Notes under the pieces: model-generated
Databases searched by the model: none
Told to the model about the DNA's origin: nothing
The model's input: only the letters and a program-made list of their open reading frames with translations
Shown: positions 26,328 through 35,006 of the stretch, piece after piece
Numbering within the stretch: the first letter of the stretch is position 1
How the letters are laid out: each line of letters begins with the position of its first letter
Position numbers and translations under genes: made by a program
Source: Bacteroidota bacterium
GTDB lineage: Bacteria; Bacteroidota; Bacteroidia; Chitinophagales; Chitinophagaceae
Length of the DNA stretch: 64,000 nt
Reading direction: 5' to 3'
Assembly: GCA_018266575.1 (NCBI GenBank)
Contig: JAFEAE010000024.1
Location: 162,750 to 226,749, forward strand

Positions 26328-29306
26328 TTAATACAAATGTTGTTTTCCCCAACGCAGCACCAATTTGCCGTCTGCATCGGTATCTTTTTCTATCAGCATA
26401 TCCAGAATATTAAGGTCTACGCCGAACTCTTCATAGATCGCTGTGGTTGTTGTCTCGTTGGTGGTCTTAATAAAATCGTTGAGTTTTTCTTTTGCCATGA
26501 GAAGCGCAAGCAAGTTGAGTTCAATCGTGTTTTGATAGTTCACAAAATGTACCTGCGTGTGCCGCTTGCTATCGAAGCGGATAAACCGGAAATAGAACTG
26601 CGAAATTTTAGGTATGTTCCATTGCAGGGATTCAATCACGCACTTGTTACAATAAGGAATGTTCACGGATGATTTAAGCGCCTGTTGTGTACAAACCAAA
26701 ATCCCGTTAAAGGAGTTTTTGAATTGTTCCAAGATTTTTCTTCTTTTTGGCACAGGTGCTTCGCCATCGATATAAAATATTTTGCGCTGTGGAAATGTAT
26801 TTTGAAAATAGCTTGCATAATCCTTCGCGGTTTCCTTGAATATTGTACCAATGGCAGCAAGCTCATTTCCCCAACCGCAAACAAGTTGTTTTATCTTCTC
26901 ATATTTCTGCGGCAACCCTGAACCTGAAAAATGCGGCATCAAATGAGGGATGGATGTTGCTTTAATGAGCGCTTTGATTTGACGAATCAATCTTAAAGCA
27001 GCTTCTTTGCGTGCGTTCCCTGTCGTTGTATAAAAATCATAGACGACGGTCAAAAAATCCTTCAGCAAAATTCCGTACAATGATTTTTCATCTTCGCTCT
27101 GTTCAACGGCATGGGTGTGAATGCTGTATTTTTTCTCGCCTACGATTTCTTCAAACTTGCGCGTAATGATTGTTTTTGAAATAATTTCTTTAAGCAGTGA
27201 GGCGTTGTAAATATCCTGTGTCTCTTTTTTTATTCCGAAAACGGTCGAGCGTTGCGGGCAGAAACAGGCTTTAAACAATGCCGCGCCATTGTAAGCCGGA
27301 AAAGGATATCCCGCGCGCGTGTTTTTAATTTCAACGATATCATTTTCTTTATTGGTTTTGTATATTGTTTCTGCCCAACAGGTAAAAGCTGTTGAATTAT
27401 TATATAACAGCTCCAATTGCGTGTACAGCTCGTTGATGTTATTTCGTGTAGTCGTTCCCGTTGTAAGCAGTTTCATTGTTGCTTTGCGGAAACAATTGAT
27501 AGCGGCACGGCTGCGCTGGCTATTTGCGTTCGTGAGTTCATCGCTTTCGTCTGTCAGCAAGGCAATTTTATAGGCAGCGCATTTGATAAATTTTTTGATA
27601 TGCCTTTGCAGGGTAACAAGTCTGTCATAGCTAATCAAAATGATTTGACCTTTGCGGATGCGCGCGATGTCGCTGATGCATTCCACTTGCAAAAAATCAA
27701 AATGGTACAAAGACAGCCTTTCTGTCCACGTGGTATTGATGGCAAGTGCAGGGGCAAGAATAAAAGCATATTGATATTCTTTCTGCCAATATGTAAGCCA
27801 TGCCATGCCTGCAACAGATTTGCCGCCACCCATTTCCCAGGCAAGTATGCTGAATTTCTTTTGCAAGGTTAACCCGAGGTCATTTTTTTGCATGGCATTT
27901 AACTCAATAACAGGAGCATCGGAATCCGGAAACAAAGTGCCGTTGTTGCATTCGGGGATTAATCTGAATTCATTTAAAAATTTATCAATCTCTTCAGAGC
28001 GTTGCATTTCTGAGAAAGGTCGCAACTGTACGTCTAAGTTGTTTTTCTTGCGGTCGTACAATTTTTTAAATTCCCTGAATCGTTCGCCAGTCATAAGTAT
28101 GTCATGCACTGATTTATTCCACTCGTGCTGTTTTAATGATTTGTGATAGGCTTTTTGTTTCAGACCATAATTTGTCTTTACGATTTTTAAAACCTTTCTT
28201 GGCGGCTCATCGTTTTGATGATGCAGGATTTTTTTCAGGTATCGTAAAATCTTCTCGGGGGTAAGTTTGATTTTCTGCCATTCTTCCTCGTCAACATGGT
28301 CGGGCTTACGCTGCTGTTTTAATTCGTCGAGTCTTGCAATAGCCTTAGCATGATATTTAATTTGCAGCGATGGATTTGATTTTATATGCCAGAGGCATTT
28401 ACGGATTTGATATTGCAATCCGGCATCATCAATATTATTTTGGACGGAAAGCAAATGCAGCTTGGGGGCGTCTTTTTTGTTTTGTTCGTAAATCGGTGCA
28501 ATCAATTCGGTAAAAATCTTTTCCGGTTCAAAGTCTGTATAGCAGTCATGCTTATATGTTTTTGCAGCCGCTTCCAACCCCTTTTTCTGCAAGAGCAAAA
28601 ACTTGGTTTCAATAGCCGCTTCAAAACTGTCGGTGGGAAGTTTGCATTGCGCGATAAAATCAAAATGTTCATCGACCCACTCGATTTTTGATTTGTCCTG
28701 AAATTCATCTGCGAGAAAACTTAATGGAACGATGACAGCCAACAGACCGCCGTAATTTAAAACCTCGCTCGCTTTTCTGATATATGCGAACTGGCTTACC
28801 CCAATAATTGTATTCAGGTTAAACGGTGGGTTTCCAATAACAATATCAAATTTTTCTTCCGGCGCATAATACACAAAATCACCACGCGTAAGTATGGCAG
28901 ACGGGTAAAGGAATTTACAAACTGTAAAAGCATTGTTATCGATTTCATTTCCGTAGGCAGTAACATTATTAGGAAGGCTATTGAAGAAATTACCAATACC
29001 ACAAGAAAGGTCTGCCACTAAGAAGCCCTCCTGTGGTTGTATTGCCTGAATGATTTTTTCACACAACCGACAAGGTGTAAAAAACTGACCTTCTTCCCTT
29101 TGCTTTTTAGCTTCTGCATATTGATAATAATTATCAAAGCTGTCACGCGAAAGTCCGTGCAATCCACCCTTTCCGGTGTATGCATTGAAAATTTCTTCAC
29201 AAGTAATCCCTTGCAGGTTGCCGGATTGAATGAGTGCTACAATTTTCCGGTTATAACTTTCTCTTTTTTCAATCGGCACTTGAATGCCTAATTCTTTATA
29301 GCGCAT
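26328..29306 (-). CDS. DNA N6-adenine methylase and SNF2-like helicase fusion
   Basis: A 992-residue fusion. The N-terminal part has the N6 DNA methylase segment QFFTP at 74-78, SAM motif I (ADLSCGIGNF, 98-107) and catalytic NPPF at 159-162. From about residue 450 a superfamily 2 helicase begins: a Walker A-like EMGGGKS, a DExx-type box that reads LLTDESDEL, the segment KLLTTGTTTRNN, and a C-terminal lobe with ILVCTQQALKSSVNIP. Motif VI is weak (QFYFRFIRFDS instead of Q-x-x-GR-x-x-R). It begins 5 bp after the unknown 29312 gene and precedes PRTRC E by 27 bp. Likely roles are element self-modification, anti-restriction, or DNA remodelling in transfer. Confidence 0.85.
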   Translation of the reverse strand: MRYKELGIQVPIEKRESYNRKIVALIQSGNLQGITCEEIFNAYTGKGGLHGLSRDSFDNYYQYAEAKKQREEGQFFTPCRLCEKIIQAIQPQEGFLVADLSCGIGNFFNSLPNNVTAYGNEIDNNAFTVCKFLYPSAILTRGDFVYYAPEEKFDIVIGNPPFNLNTIIGVSQFAYIRKASEVLNYGGLLAVIVPLSFLADEFQDKSKIEWVDEHFDFIAQCKLPTDSFEAAIETKFLLLQKKGLEAAAKTYKHDCYTDFEPEKIFTELIAPIYEQNKKDAPKLHLLSVQNNIDDAGLQYQIRKCLWHIKSNPSLQIKYHAKAIARLDELKQQRKPDHVDEEEWQKIKLTPEKILRYLKKILHHQNDEPPRKVLKIVKTNYGLKQKAYHKSLKQHEWNKSVHDILMTGERFREFKKLYDRKKNNLDVQLRPFSEMQRSEEIDKFLNEFRLIPECNNGTLFPDSDAPVIELNAMQKNDLGLTLQKKFSILAWEMGGGKSVAGMAWLTYWQKEYQYAFILAPALAINTTWTERLSLYHFDFLQVECISDIARIRKGQIILISYDRLVTLQRHIKKFIKCAAYKIALLTDESDELTNANSQRSRAAINCFRKATMKLLTTGTTTRNNINELYTQLELLYNNSTAFTCWAETIYKTNKENDIVEIKNTRAGYPFPAYNGAALFKACFCPQRSTVFGIKKETQDIYNASLLKEIISKTIITRKFEEIVGEKKYSIHTHAVEQSEDEKSLYGILLKDFLTVVYDFYTTTGNARKEAALRLIRQIKALIKATSIPHLMPHFSGSGLPQKYEKIKQLVCGWGNELAAIGTIFKETAKDYASYFQNTFPQRKIFYIDGEAPVPKRRKILEQFKNSFNGILVCTQQALKSSVNIPYCNKCVIESLQWNIPKISQFYFRFIRFDSKRHTQVHFVNYQNTIELNLLALLMAKEKLNDFIKTTNETTTTAIYEEFGVDLNILDMLIEKDTDADGKLVLRWGKQHLY

Positions 29307-29311
29307 ACATT

Positions 29312-30124
29312 TTATTTTGTTTGTGTTAATTCACCGAGTTCAAAAAATTGCCAGAATTTTTCTGCAGATTCAAGCGAGGTAAATGCAACATCTATTCTGC
29401 GATTCTTGAAAAATCGTAAAGTCAGATTTCCCTCAAGAGTGTAAGATTGATTGAAATCGAATTCGTCTTTCCATTGTCGAAGCAACTCATCAAAACTTTC
29501 AGGGCGTTTATTGCTGTCAAACAAAAACAGGCTCAAAGCATCTAAGAGTACAGGTATTTTCTTATCGCTGTAATCGAGTGAAGGCGTACTGCCGTAGCCG
29601 AGCCAATAAAAATCGGGAAATTGTATCTTGTTGTTCTTGAGCGTTGGAAAATATCTACTGTACTGAAAGCATTCCTGAAACCTTGAAATGATTTGTTGTT
29701 TGCCCGATGCGCGTAAATCCGTTCCTGATTGTTCGATAATATTATCAACAATCTCTTCTACCGTCAGCGTATAGGTAGAATTGCTTTCTTTGTAGTAGTA
29801 GGTATCAAAAACAAGATTGTACCTGTTTTTAAAATAGCCTTCGATGTTGGCAGTAAAAATCCGGTGAAAGGTTTGAATCATTTCAATTATCGGGTCTTTC
29901 ACCTTGTCAAAACTGTAAAGATTCAAATACGGATTTTGAGGATTTATAATCTTATTTTCATGGCTGTGTATAGTAGACAAAATATCTACATACATTTTTT
30001 GCAATACAGAAAGATGTGTTTGATATGCCTTAAATTCTTTGTCGCAAAATTGTTTATCCTCTTCAGCAATCAACTCCATACAATTGATTTTAACCGCATC
30101 TAATTTTTCAAAAATGGAAAGCAT
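29312..30124 (-). CDS. Unknown protein, first gene of the methylase-PRTRC unit
   Basis: I start at the ATG at 30124 (MLSIFEKLDAVKINCMEL); a longer frame begins with TTG at 30163 inside a stem-loop. The 270-residue product is soluble, largely helical and rich in aromatic residues, with a C-terminal sheet-like segment (SYTLEGNLTLRFFKNRRIDVAF). I recognise no family. Its stop is 5 bp from the methylase/helicase start, so the two are co-transcribed. A perfect ACTAAAT-T-ATTTAGT palindrome lies about 75 bp upstream of the start. It may be a partner of the methylase/helicase. Confidence 0.75.
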   Translation of the reverse strand: MLSIFEKLDAVKINCMELIAEEDKQFCDKEFKAYQTHLSVLQKMYVDILSTIHSHENKIINPQNPYLNLYSFDKVKDPIIEMIQTFHRIFTANIEGYFKNRYNLVFDTYYYKESNSTYTLTVEEIVDNIIEQSGTDLRASGKQQIISRFQECFQYSRYFPTLKNNKIQFPDFYWLGYGSTPSLDYSDKKIPVLLDALSLFLFDSNKRPESFDELLRQWKDEFDFNQSYTLEGNLTLRFFKNRRIDVAFTSLESAEKFWQFFELGELTQTK

Positions 30125-30138
30125 AAAAGATTTTTTAT

Positions 30139-30179
30139 AATCTCCTGAAACCCTTATTGGCAATGCGTTTCAGGAGATT
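30139..30179 (-). promoter_or_regulatory. 13-bp stem-loop in the leader of the methylase-PRTRC unit
   Basis: AATCTCCTGAAAC at 30139-30151 and its exact complement at 30167-30179 flank a 15-base loop. It lies between the palindromic operator and the ATG at 30124, so it should be transcribed as leader RNA. There is no following T-run on the minus strand. The descending arm includes AGGAG, which would be sequestered when folded. Confidence 0.6.
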
Positions 30180-30197
30180 TGTAATGGTTATAAATTT

Positions 30198-30212
30198 ACT
30201 AAATTATTTAGT
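30198..30212 (-). promoter_or_regulatory. SOS-like palindromic operator, locus A
   Basis: Perfect palindrome ACTAAAT-T-ATTTAGT, followed by one more ATTTAGT half-site at 30213-30219. It lies 74 bp upstream of the ATG of the first gene of the methylase-PRTRC unit. The flanks (ATAAATTT before, AT after) match the copy at 38794-38808. Confidence 0.6.
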
Positions 30213-30249
30213 ATTTAGTGCGTAAAATCATGGTTTATTTTAAGATTTT

Positions 30250-31173
30250 TCACGCCGTAATTTCTTCGGTTACAGGTAACCGTTGTTCTTCTTTTGAAGT
30301 ATTTAAAATGTAGTCCGATGCAGCTTGTGCCTGTGTTGCTGCTTTCAGGATTAAGCGTTTGTCATTCTTTAGTACGGCAAGCCAACTTTGAATATAAGCG
30401 GCACTATTAGAAATTGTTTGTTGTTCAATGCCGCTTATGGCGCAAAGAAATGCGGCTGTTAATTCTGCAGTCAGTTCTTCCTTGCTGTACAGTTCTTTTC
30501 CGAAACCGTCGGACTCTACCAACTCTTTTCTGTTTAGTCTTGAAGAATGCCCTGTGCTGTGAGCGAGTTCATGGAAAAGGGTTTCATAGTAATATTCATC
30601 GCTTACAAATTGTTCAACAACGGGAATTTGTATATAATCTTTTGTTGGTTCATAAAATGCATCGTCACCGCCATGCATGATTTTTGGTGTATTGGGCATT
30701 CCGGTTATTATGTTTTCACAGGCTGCAATTTTTGCTCGATGGGAACGAAACAGTTCTTCCGTTTTTGGAAATTCAATTCCGTGAGTTTGTTCAATATTAA
30801 ATACGGTGTGAATTTTTGGCACTCTGTATAAAACGCGGTTTGTTGGTTCTGCACCTTCAACGGCATCTTCTTTCCGGTCTACCGATGCCCACCAAACGAC
30901 ATTATAACCTTTTTGCCCTCTACGGATCGTGCCGCCCATGTCAAGGGCTTGTTTGTACGTTAGGAAATAAGGGATTTTATATTGATAAAACTTTGTAACG
31001 AAATTCAGCAAAAAGCAATTCCATCCTTTATAGGTTCGTCCTGAAACGATATTTTTAGGCAGCCCGAGCGTATTCCATCCCTGGCGCCAGATTATTTGTC
31101 CGCGTTCCAGTTGTTCAATCACGAAATTGGTTATTCGTGTATAGGTGTCCGTTAGTGTATGTTGACTTTTCAT
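30250..31173 (-). CDS. ardC: ArdC-like antirestriction protein
   Basis: 307 residues. The N-terminal ArdC-type single-strand DNA-binding domain (YTRITNFVIEQLERGQIIWRQ, then NIVSGRTYKGWNCFLL) precedes a zincin-like metalloprotease-fold domain with HELAH at 201-205, in FHELAHSTGHSSRL, and a downstream EELTAELTAAF glutamate. ArdC proteins protect incoming single-stranded plasmid DNA from host restriction during conjugation. The site looks intact. Next to the SSB gene, a usual pairing on Bacteroidota mobile elements. Confidence 0.9.
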   Translation of the reverse strand: MKSQHTLTDTYTRITNFVIEQLERGQIIWRQGWNTLGLPKNIVSGRTYKGWNCFLLNFVTKFYQYKIPYFLTYKQALDMGGTIRRGQKGYNVVWWASVDRKEDAVEGAEPTNRVLYRVPKIHTVFNIEQTHGIEFPKTEELFRSHRAKIAACENIITGMPNTPKIMHGGDDAFYEPTKDYIQIPVVEQFVSDEYYYETLFHELAHSTGHSSRLNRKELVESDGFGKELYSKEELTAELTAAFLCAISGIEQQTISNSAAYIQSWLAVLKNDKRLILKAATQAQAASDYILNTSKEEQRLPVTEEITA

Positions 31174-31239
31174 TGTTTTATAATTTGTGATGAAAAAAAT
31201 AAAGGCACTGCCACAAACTGCGCCAATGCCATTGCATTT

Positions 31240-31608
31240 TTAAAACGGCAAATCTTCGCCTGCGTTTGAGGTTTGAACAGATGCTGCAGCTTCTGCCGGT
31301 TTTGTAGTTCCGTGAATTTTGATGGTGTTTACGTGCAGGTTGAGGGAGGCTTTCGGCTCGCCCTGCATATCATTATATGCATTGAGGTATGCCCTGCCTT
31401 CCATTTCAACGAGCGAACCTTTTTTCAAACGTTCGGAAATTTTCGTTCCGAACCAGTACGCGCAATTCACATAAAGGGTGAATTGTTTTGCTTCGCCTTT
31501 TTTAGGTTTGTAGTAGTCGTTCACAGCTACCGAAAATTCCACTACTTGTTTTTCGTCTTTGAGTTGTTTCACAACTGCGTCTTTTGTAATCCTTCCGATG
31601 ATTAACAT
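31240..31608 (-). CDS. ssb: Element-borne single-stranded DNA-binding protein
   Basis: 122 residues with a complete OB-fold: MLIIGRITKDAVV start, FTLYVNCAYWFGTKISERL core and GSLVEMEGRAYL. The acidic C-terminal tip EDLPF resembles the SSB-Ct peptide that binds partner proteins. It probably coats transferred or replicating strands of the element. A long stem-loop region lies immediately upstream (31609-31971). Confidence 0.9.
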   Translation of the reverse strand: MLIIGRITKDAVVKQLKDEKQVVEFSVAVNDYYKPKKGEAKQFTLYVNCAYWFGTKISERLKKGSLVEMEGRAYLNAYNDMQGEPKASLNLHVNTIKIHGTTKPAEAAASVQTSNAGEDLPF

Positions 31609-31689
31609 TGCCTTTCGTTTTAATGATGAAAAAAAATTGTTTTGTAAAAGAAAAAGAGAAAAAAGAAAGCAGTTTTAAACCGGCCCACG

Positions 31690-31820
31690 CACCCCGGCAG
31701 CGTTGGCTGGACACCAAATGGAACGCGGAATAAAAAGACGGCATGCGTGCGGGAGGCACATCGCGTTTTATGCCGAACCATTTGGTTCCGTGCCCAGGAA
31801 TACGCCGGTACCTTGCTTTC
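31690..31820 (-). other. Long imperfect stem-loop upstream of ssb
   Basis: Within the 363-bp gap before ssb, arms around 31690-31732 and 31767-31817 pair imperfectly. They include CCAAATGG opposite CCATTTGG and CGGAATAAAA opposite TTTTATGCCG. On the minus strand the apex reads CGGCATAAAACGC, a loop, then TTTTTATTCCG, as in the element at 22758-22874, while the outer arms differ in sequence yet still pair. No gene is convincing in 31609-31971. Confidence 0.6.
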
Positions 31821-31971
31821 CTTTTTTCTCTGATTTTACAAAACCAGGGGGTACGGCAAAACGGGCCTTGTTCATTCAAAATGCCCCGCTATGTTTCTGC
31901 CGATGAACGGAGCGTCGCAACGAATGTTACCTACCGGATCAAATGCCGGTAACCAAAAAATATCGCTTATA

Positions 31972-32553
31972 CTATACCGTTATATAGTTCCCACGCCGGA
32001 CAAAAAGATTATATTCTCTTTTACTTAGTTGGTCTTCGGGGAAGAAGGGAACAGTGCTAAAAAAATTACGCGGTTCTTCGTTAAGTTTCCGGTCAAGCTT
32101 TTGGAAATCGAAAATCGAATGAAAGGAATGCCGGTGATCGTAATACACCTGGTATTTCTGTTTTTGAATCTGGTTCAAAATAATTTCATCGCCTTTAATA
32201 AGCCTATATTCCCAATCGAGATGATTTGCCTGGATATAATTTTCTGCAATCACTTTTTTCTGCCCGAGCAATAGTTCATTGCAAAAATCCTGGGGCTTGA
32301 TCTCTACGAGTAGCGCGGAGCCTCCGGACTTAGAGCGCACCAAAAAATCGGGGATATATGTTTTTATCCCTTCCCGCAGGTAATTGGTGGATCTTAGTGT
32401 TTTCGGGTCATAGGCGATTTGAACCGGTTCGCGCAGAAAGCGGTAATCATCTTCAACAGCCAGTGCATATTTGAGTTCCAGGAGCGAATGAAAGCAGCAA
32501 CCCCTGTAGGATATTTTATAAGATGGTTTATAAGCAAAATTACGGTTGTGCAT
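31972..32553 (-). CDS. TnsA-like endonuclease, stand-alone
   Basis: I use the ATG at 32553 rather than the TTG at 32574. The 193-residue protein shows the TnsA N-terminal nuclease pattern: a glutamate in HSLLELKYALAVE, an aspartate in TYIPDFLV and an E-x-K pair in ALLVEIKPQDF, as in restriction-like PD-(D/E)xK folds. The C-terminus is unlike the TnsA helix-turn-helix domain. No tnsB or tnsC gene is present, so it is not acting in a visible Tn7-like transposon. It lies 10 bp after yifB on the same strand. Confidence 0.72.
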   Translation of the reverse strand: MHNRNFAYKPSYKISYRGCCFHSLLELKYALAVEDDYRFLREPVQIAYDPKTLRSTNYLREGIKTYIPDFLVRSKSGGSALLVEIKPQDFCNELLLGQKKVIAENYIQANHLDWEYRLIKGDEIILNQIQKQKYQVYYDHRHSFHSIFDFQKLDRKLNEEPRNFFSTVPFFPEDQLSKREYNLFVRRGNYITV

Positions 32554-32563
32554 AACTGTTAGT

Positions 32564-34141
32564 TTAAATGGCAAATGGATATTTTGTGACGGCCACTGTT
32601 TTAGGTTTTTGTATTACGAGGGGTTTATCGAGGCTGCGGAAATGAATAGCTTCAGCGATATGCGGCAACGCGATTTGCCCAGCCCCTGCGAGGTCTGAAA
32701 TCGTACGTGCGATTTTTAATATCCGCGCATACGACCTCGCCGAGAGTTGGTATTCTTCCATCTTTTGCCAGAGGAATTTTCGTGCCGAAGGATCTGTCCA
32801 ACAGTAGAGCGTGATGTCCTCATCTGCCATCTGGGCGTTTGCGTAAATCCCTTGCTTGCCTTTAAAACGGAGAAGCTGAATATTCCGGGCTTTTATCACA
32901 CGGTCACGTATAACCGAAGATGCCTCACTCTGGGTTTTTTGGCTAAAGAGTTCTTCTAGTGGAACCGGTTCCACTTCCACCTGCAGGTCGATTCGTTCCA
33001 TCAGCGGGCCAGAAACTTTTCGCCTGTACCAGTACAGCGCTCGTTTACTACAAGTGCATTTGCGCAAGGGGTGACCGTAGTAGCCGCACAAACAAGGGTT
33101 CATCGCGGCTACCAGCATAAAGGATGCAGGAAATTCCACAAACATTCTTGCACGGGATATATAAACCTTGCCCTCTTCCATTGGTTGCCGCAACACTTCA
33201 ATCGCAGACCGTTTAAATTCAGGAAGCTCGTCCAGAAAAAGCACGCCGTTATGGGCAAGCGATATTTCGCCAGGAACAACAAAACTTCCGCCGCCTGCCA
33301 GTGCCACATCACTTGCTGTATGGTGCGGGTTCCGGAATGGCCTCTCCGTGATCAGTCCATGTGCAACATCCGGTGCATTGGAGATACTGTGGATACGCGT
33401 CGTTTCGAGTGCCTCGTCTATCGTCATGGAAGGCAGTATTGAAGGAAGGCGCTTGGCAAGCATGGTCTTGCCGATCCCGGGAGGGCCAACAAGAAGCATG
33501 TTGTGGCCACCTGCTGCAGCAATCTCCATAGCACGCTTTGCATTTTGCTGACCGCGGACATCTTTAAAATCGAGCGTAGCATCAGAAGACTGTTCTTTAT
33601 TCAATTTGCGTTGTACCGGTTCGATTGAGCAATCGCTTTGCAGGAAATCAACTATATCACGGAGATGGCTAACCGAAAATACATCAATACCATCTACTAA
33701 GGATGCTTCCGCTGCATTTGCAGCCGGCAATAAAATTCCTTTGAAGCCTTCTTTTCTCGCAAGCGTGGCCATACATATAGTGCCACGGACAGGGTAAATG
33801 CTCCCGTCAAGGCCGACTTCTCCCGCAAGTACATAATCGTTTAGTTTTCCAATATCATCGATGTTCCCGGAAGCAAGCAATATCCCAACAGTTACAGGCA
33901 GGTCAAAGGCAGTCCCTGTCTTTTGAACGCCGGCCGGCGCGAGGTTGATCACCAACCTTGTCCTTGGCATCTGGTAACCCGAAGATGCTATTGCTATTCC
34001 AATACGCGAAAGGCTTTCCTTGATGGCATCATCCGGAAGGCCGGTGATCTGGTAACCGATGCCGTTGCTTACACTGACCTCGATGGTCACCCGAAAAGCA
34101 TCCGCTCCCCAAAGGGCGGCACTGAATAATTTTGCCTGCAT
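32564..34141 (-). CDS. YifB/ComM-type AAA ATPase
   Basis: 525 residues from the ATG at 34141 (MQAKLFSAALWG), the usual YifB start; the longer frame to 34183 is discarded. It has the N-terminal Lon-protease-like fold domain (KESLSRIGIAIASSGYQMP), Walker A GPPGIGKTMLA, Walker B GVLFLDELPEF, a zinc-like cysteine group (CLCGYYGHPLRKCTCS) and the C-terminal Mg-chelatase lid. ComM-like members are helicases that promote branch migration of incoming single strands in transformation. Flanked by SSB and the TnsA-like nuclease, so an element role in strand integration is possible. Confidence 0.93.
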   Translation of the reverse strand: MQAKLFSAALWGADAFRVTIEVSVSNGIGYQITGLPDDAIKESLSRIGIAIASSGYQMPRTRLVINLAPAGVQKTGTAFDLPVTVGILLASGNIDDIGKLNDYVLAGEVGLDGSIYPVRGTICMATLARKEGFKGILLPAANAAEASLVDGIDVFSVSHLRDIVDFLQSDCSIEPVQRKLNKEQSSDATLDFKDVRGQQNAKRAMEIAAAGGHNMLLVGPPGIGKTMLAKRLPSILPSMTIDEALETTRIHSISNAPDVAHGLITERPFRNPHHTASDVALAGGGSFVVPGEISLAHNGVLFLDELPEFKRSAIEVLRQPMEEGKVYISRARMFVEFPASFMLVAAMNPCLCGYYGHPLRKCTCSKRALYWYRRKVSGPLMERIDLQVEVEPVPLEELFSQKTQSEASSVIRDRVIKARNIQLLRFKGKQGIYANAQMADEDITLYCWTDPSARKFLWQKMEEYQLSARSYARILKIARTISDLAGAGQIALPHIAEAIHFRSLDKPLVIQKPKTVAVTKYPFAI

Positions 34142-34151
34142 AGGAATTGTT

Positions 34152-34478
34152 TTAGCGGTCAAGGTTAATGAGTGCATCGGCAATAATCTCTGTGATATAC
34201 CGGATATGGCCTGTCAGATCCGGGTAGGTTGAATAGATGATGCTGCCATTGACGAGGATATGGCTTCCCCGTACAAATGACCGCTCTGCAAATTCGGCGT
34301 TACCCTTCCAGGCCACTACATCATGCCATGTCGTGACACGTGTGGTATCATTATTTTTTCCTTTGTATTCATGATGCGTGGCGACGCGCATCGTTGCTTT
34401 TTTATCGCCGCTGGGAAGTATCCGTATGATTGGCGAATCGGCTACGTACCCGATAAGTTGAACGTTGTTGTGTTTCAT
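34152..34478 (-). CDS. Second SSB-like OB-fold protein
   Basis: 108 residues from the ATG at 34478 (MKHNNVQLIGYVADSP). OB-fold features: KKATMRVATHHEYKG, TTWHDVVAWKGNAEFAERSF and GSHILVNGSIIYSTY. Unlike the SSB at 31240 it lacks the acidic tip and ends INLDR, so it may not recruit SSB partner proteins. Ten bp upstream of yifB, probably one operon with yifB and the TnsA-like gene. Confidence 0.82.
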   Translation of the reverse strand: MKHNNVQLIGYVADSPIIRILPSGDKKATMRVATHHEYKGKNNDTTRVTTWHDVVAWKGNAEFAERSFVRGSHILVNGSIIYSTYPDLTGHIRYITEIIADALINLDR

Positions 34479-34558
34479 TGCTTCGATTTTTTCGTGACAC
34501 AAAAATGCGCCACCGAAAAACCGCTAAACGAATTTTACATGCGTGTATGCTGATATAC

Positions 34559-34572
34559 CCGTGTAAACACGG
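34559..34572. promoter_or_regulatory. Perfect palindrome between divergent genes
   Basis: CCGTGT-AA-ACACGG lies between the SSB-like gene (minus) and the zinc-ribbon gene (plus), in a 130-bp divergent promoter region. Suitable size for a dimeric repressor site. A TAATTTTA box about 20 bp downstream could be the plus-strand -7 element. Confidence 0.4.
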
Positions 34573-34608
34573 ATAGAGGGAATGGAAAACTTTGGTAATT
34601 TTAGTACT

Positions 34609-34983
34609 ATGGAAAAGAAACCTGTCCTCTGCCTGAATTGCGGAGAGCCGATCAAAAAAGGGCGCTCCGATAAAAAATTCTGCGATTCCGCCTGCAAGGA
34701 TGAATACTATAACAGCCGGAAAAGTGACGAGCACCAGGACATCAAAAAGGTCGACCTCACGATAAAAAAGAACCGGAGAATATTAAAGAAGTTACTGGGA
34801 AACCAATCCGAGATCATTGTAAAGAAGGACTCATTGCTGGAGCAAGGTTTTAAATTTGATTATCACACCCATCATGTGATCAGCAAGCTAAAGGGGAATG
34901 AATTTATATTCTGCTATGATTACGGTTACCACAAAACGCCGGATGGACAATTCAAGATCGTAAAAGGGTTCATGAAACGATAG
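34609..34983 (+). CDS. Small zinc-ribbon protein
   Basis: 124 residues if started at the ATG at 34609 (MEKKPVLCLNCG); ATG 34582 is possible but falls in the promoter-like TTTGGTAATTTTAG stretch. An N-terminal zinc ribbon CLNCGEPI...KKFCDSACKDEY is followed by a lysine-rich helix and a C-terminal domain of unknown function (FDYHTHHVISKLKGNEFIFC). Common small protein type of Bacteroidota; function unknown. Confidence 0.72.
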   Translation: MEKKPVLCLNCGEPIKKGRSDKKFCDSACKDEYYNSRKSDEHQDIKKVDLTIKKNRRILKKLLGNQSEIIVKKDSLLEQGFKFDYHTHHVISKLKGNEFIFCYDYGYHKTPDGQFKIVKGFMKR

Positions 34984-35006
34984 TAACGCAGATGCATAAC
35001 CGAAAA

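Noticed and set aside
31743..31952. Small plus-strand frames in the ssb upstream region
   Set aside because: They follow the pairing arms of the stem-loop and show no start context or family resemblance.
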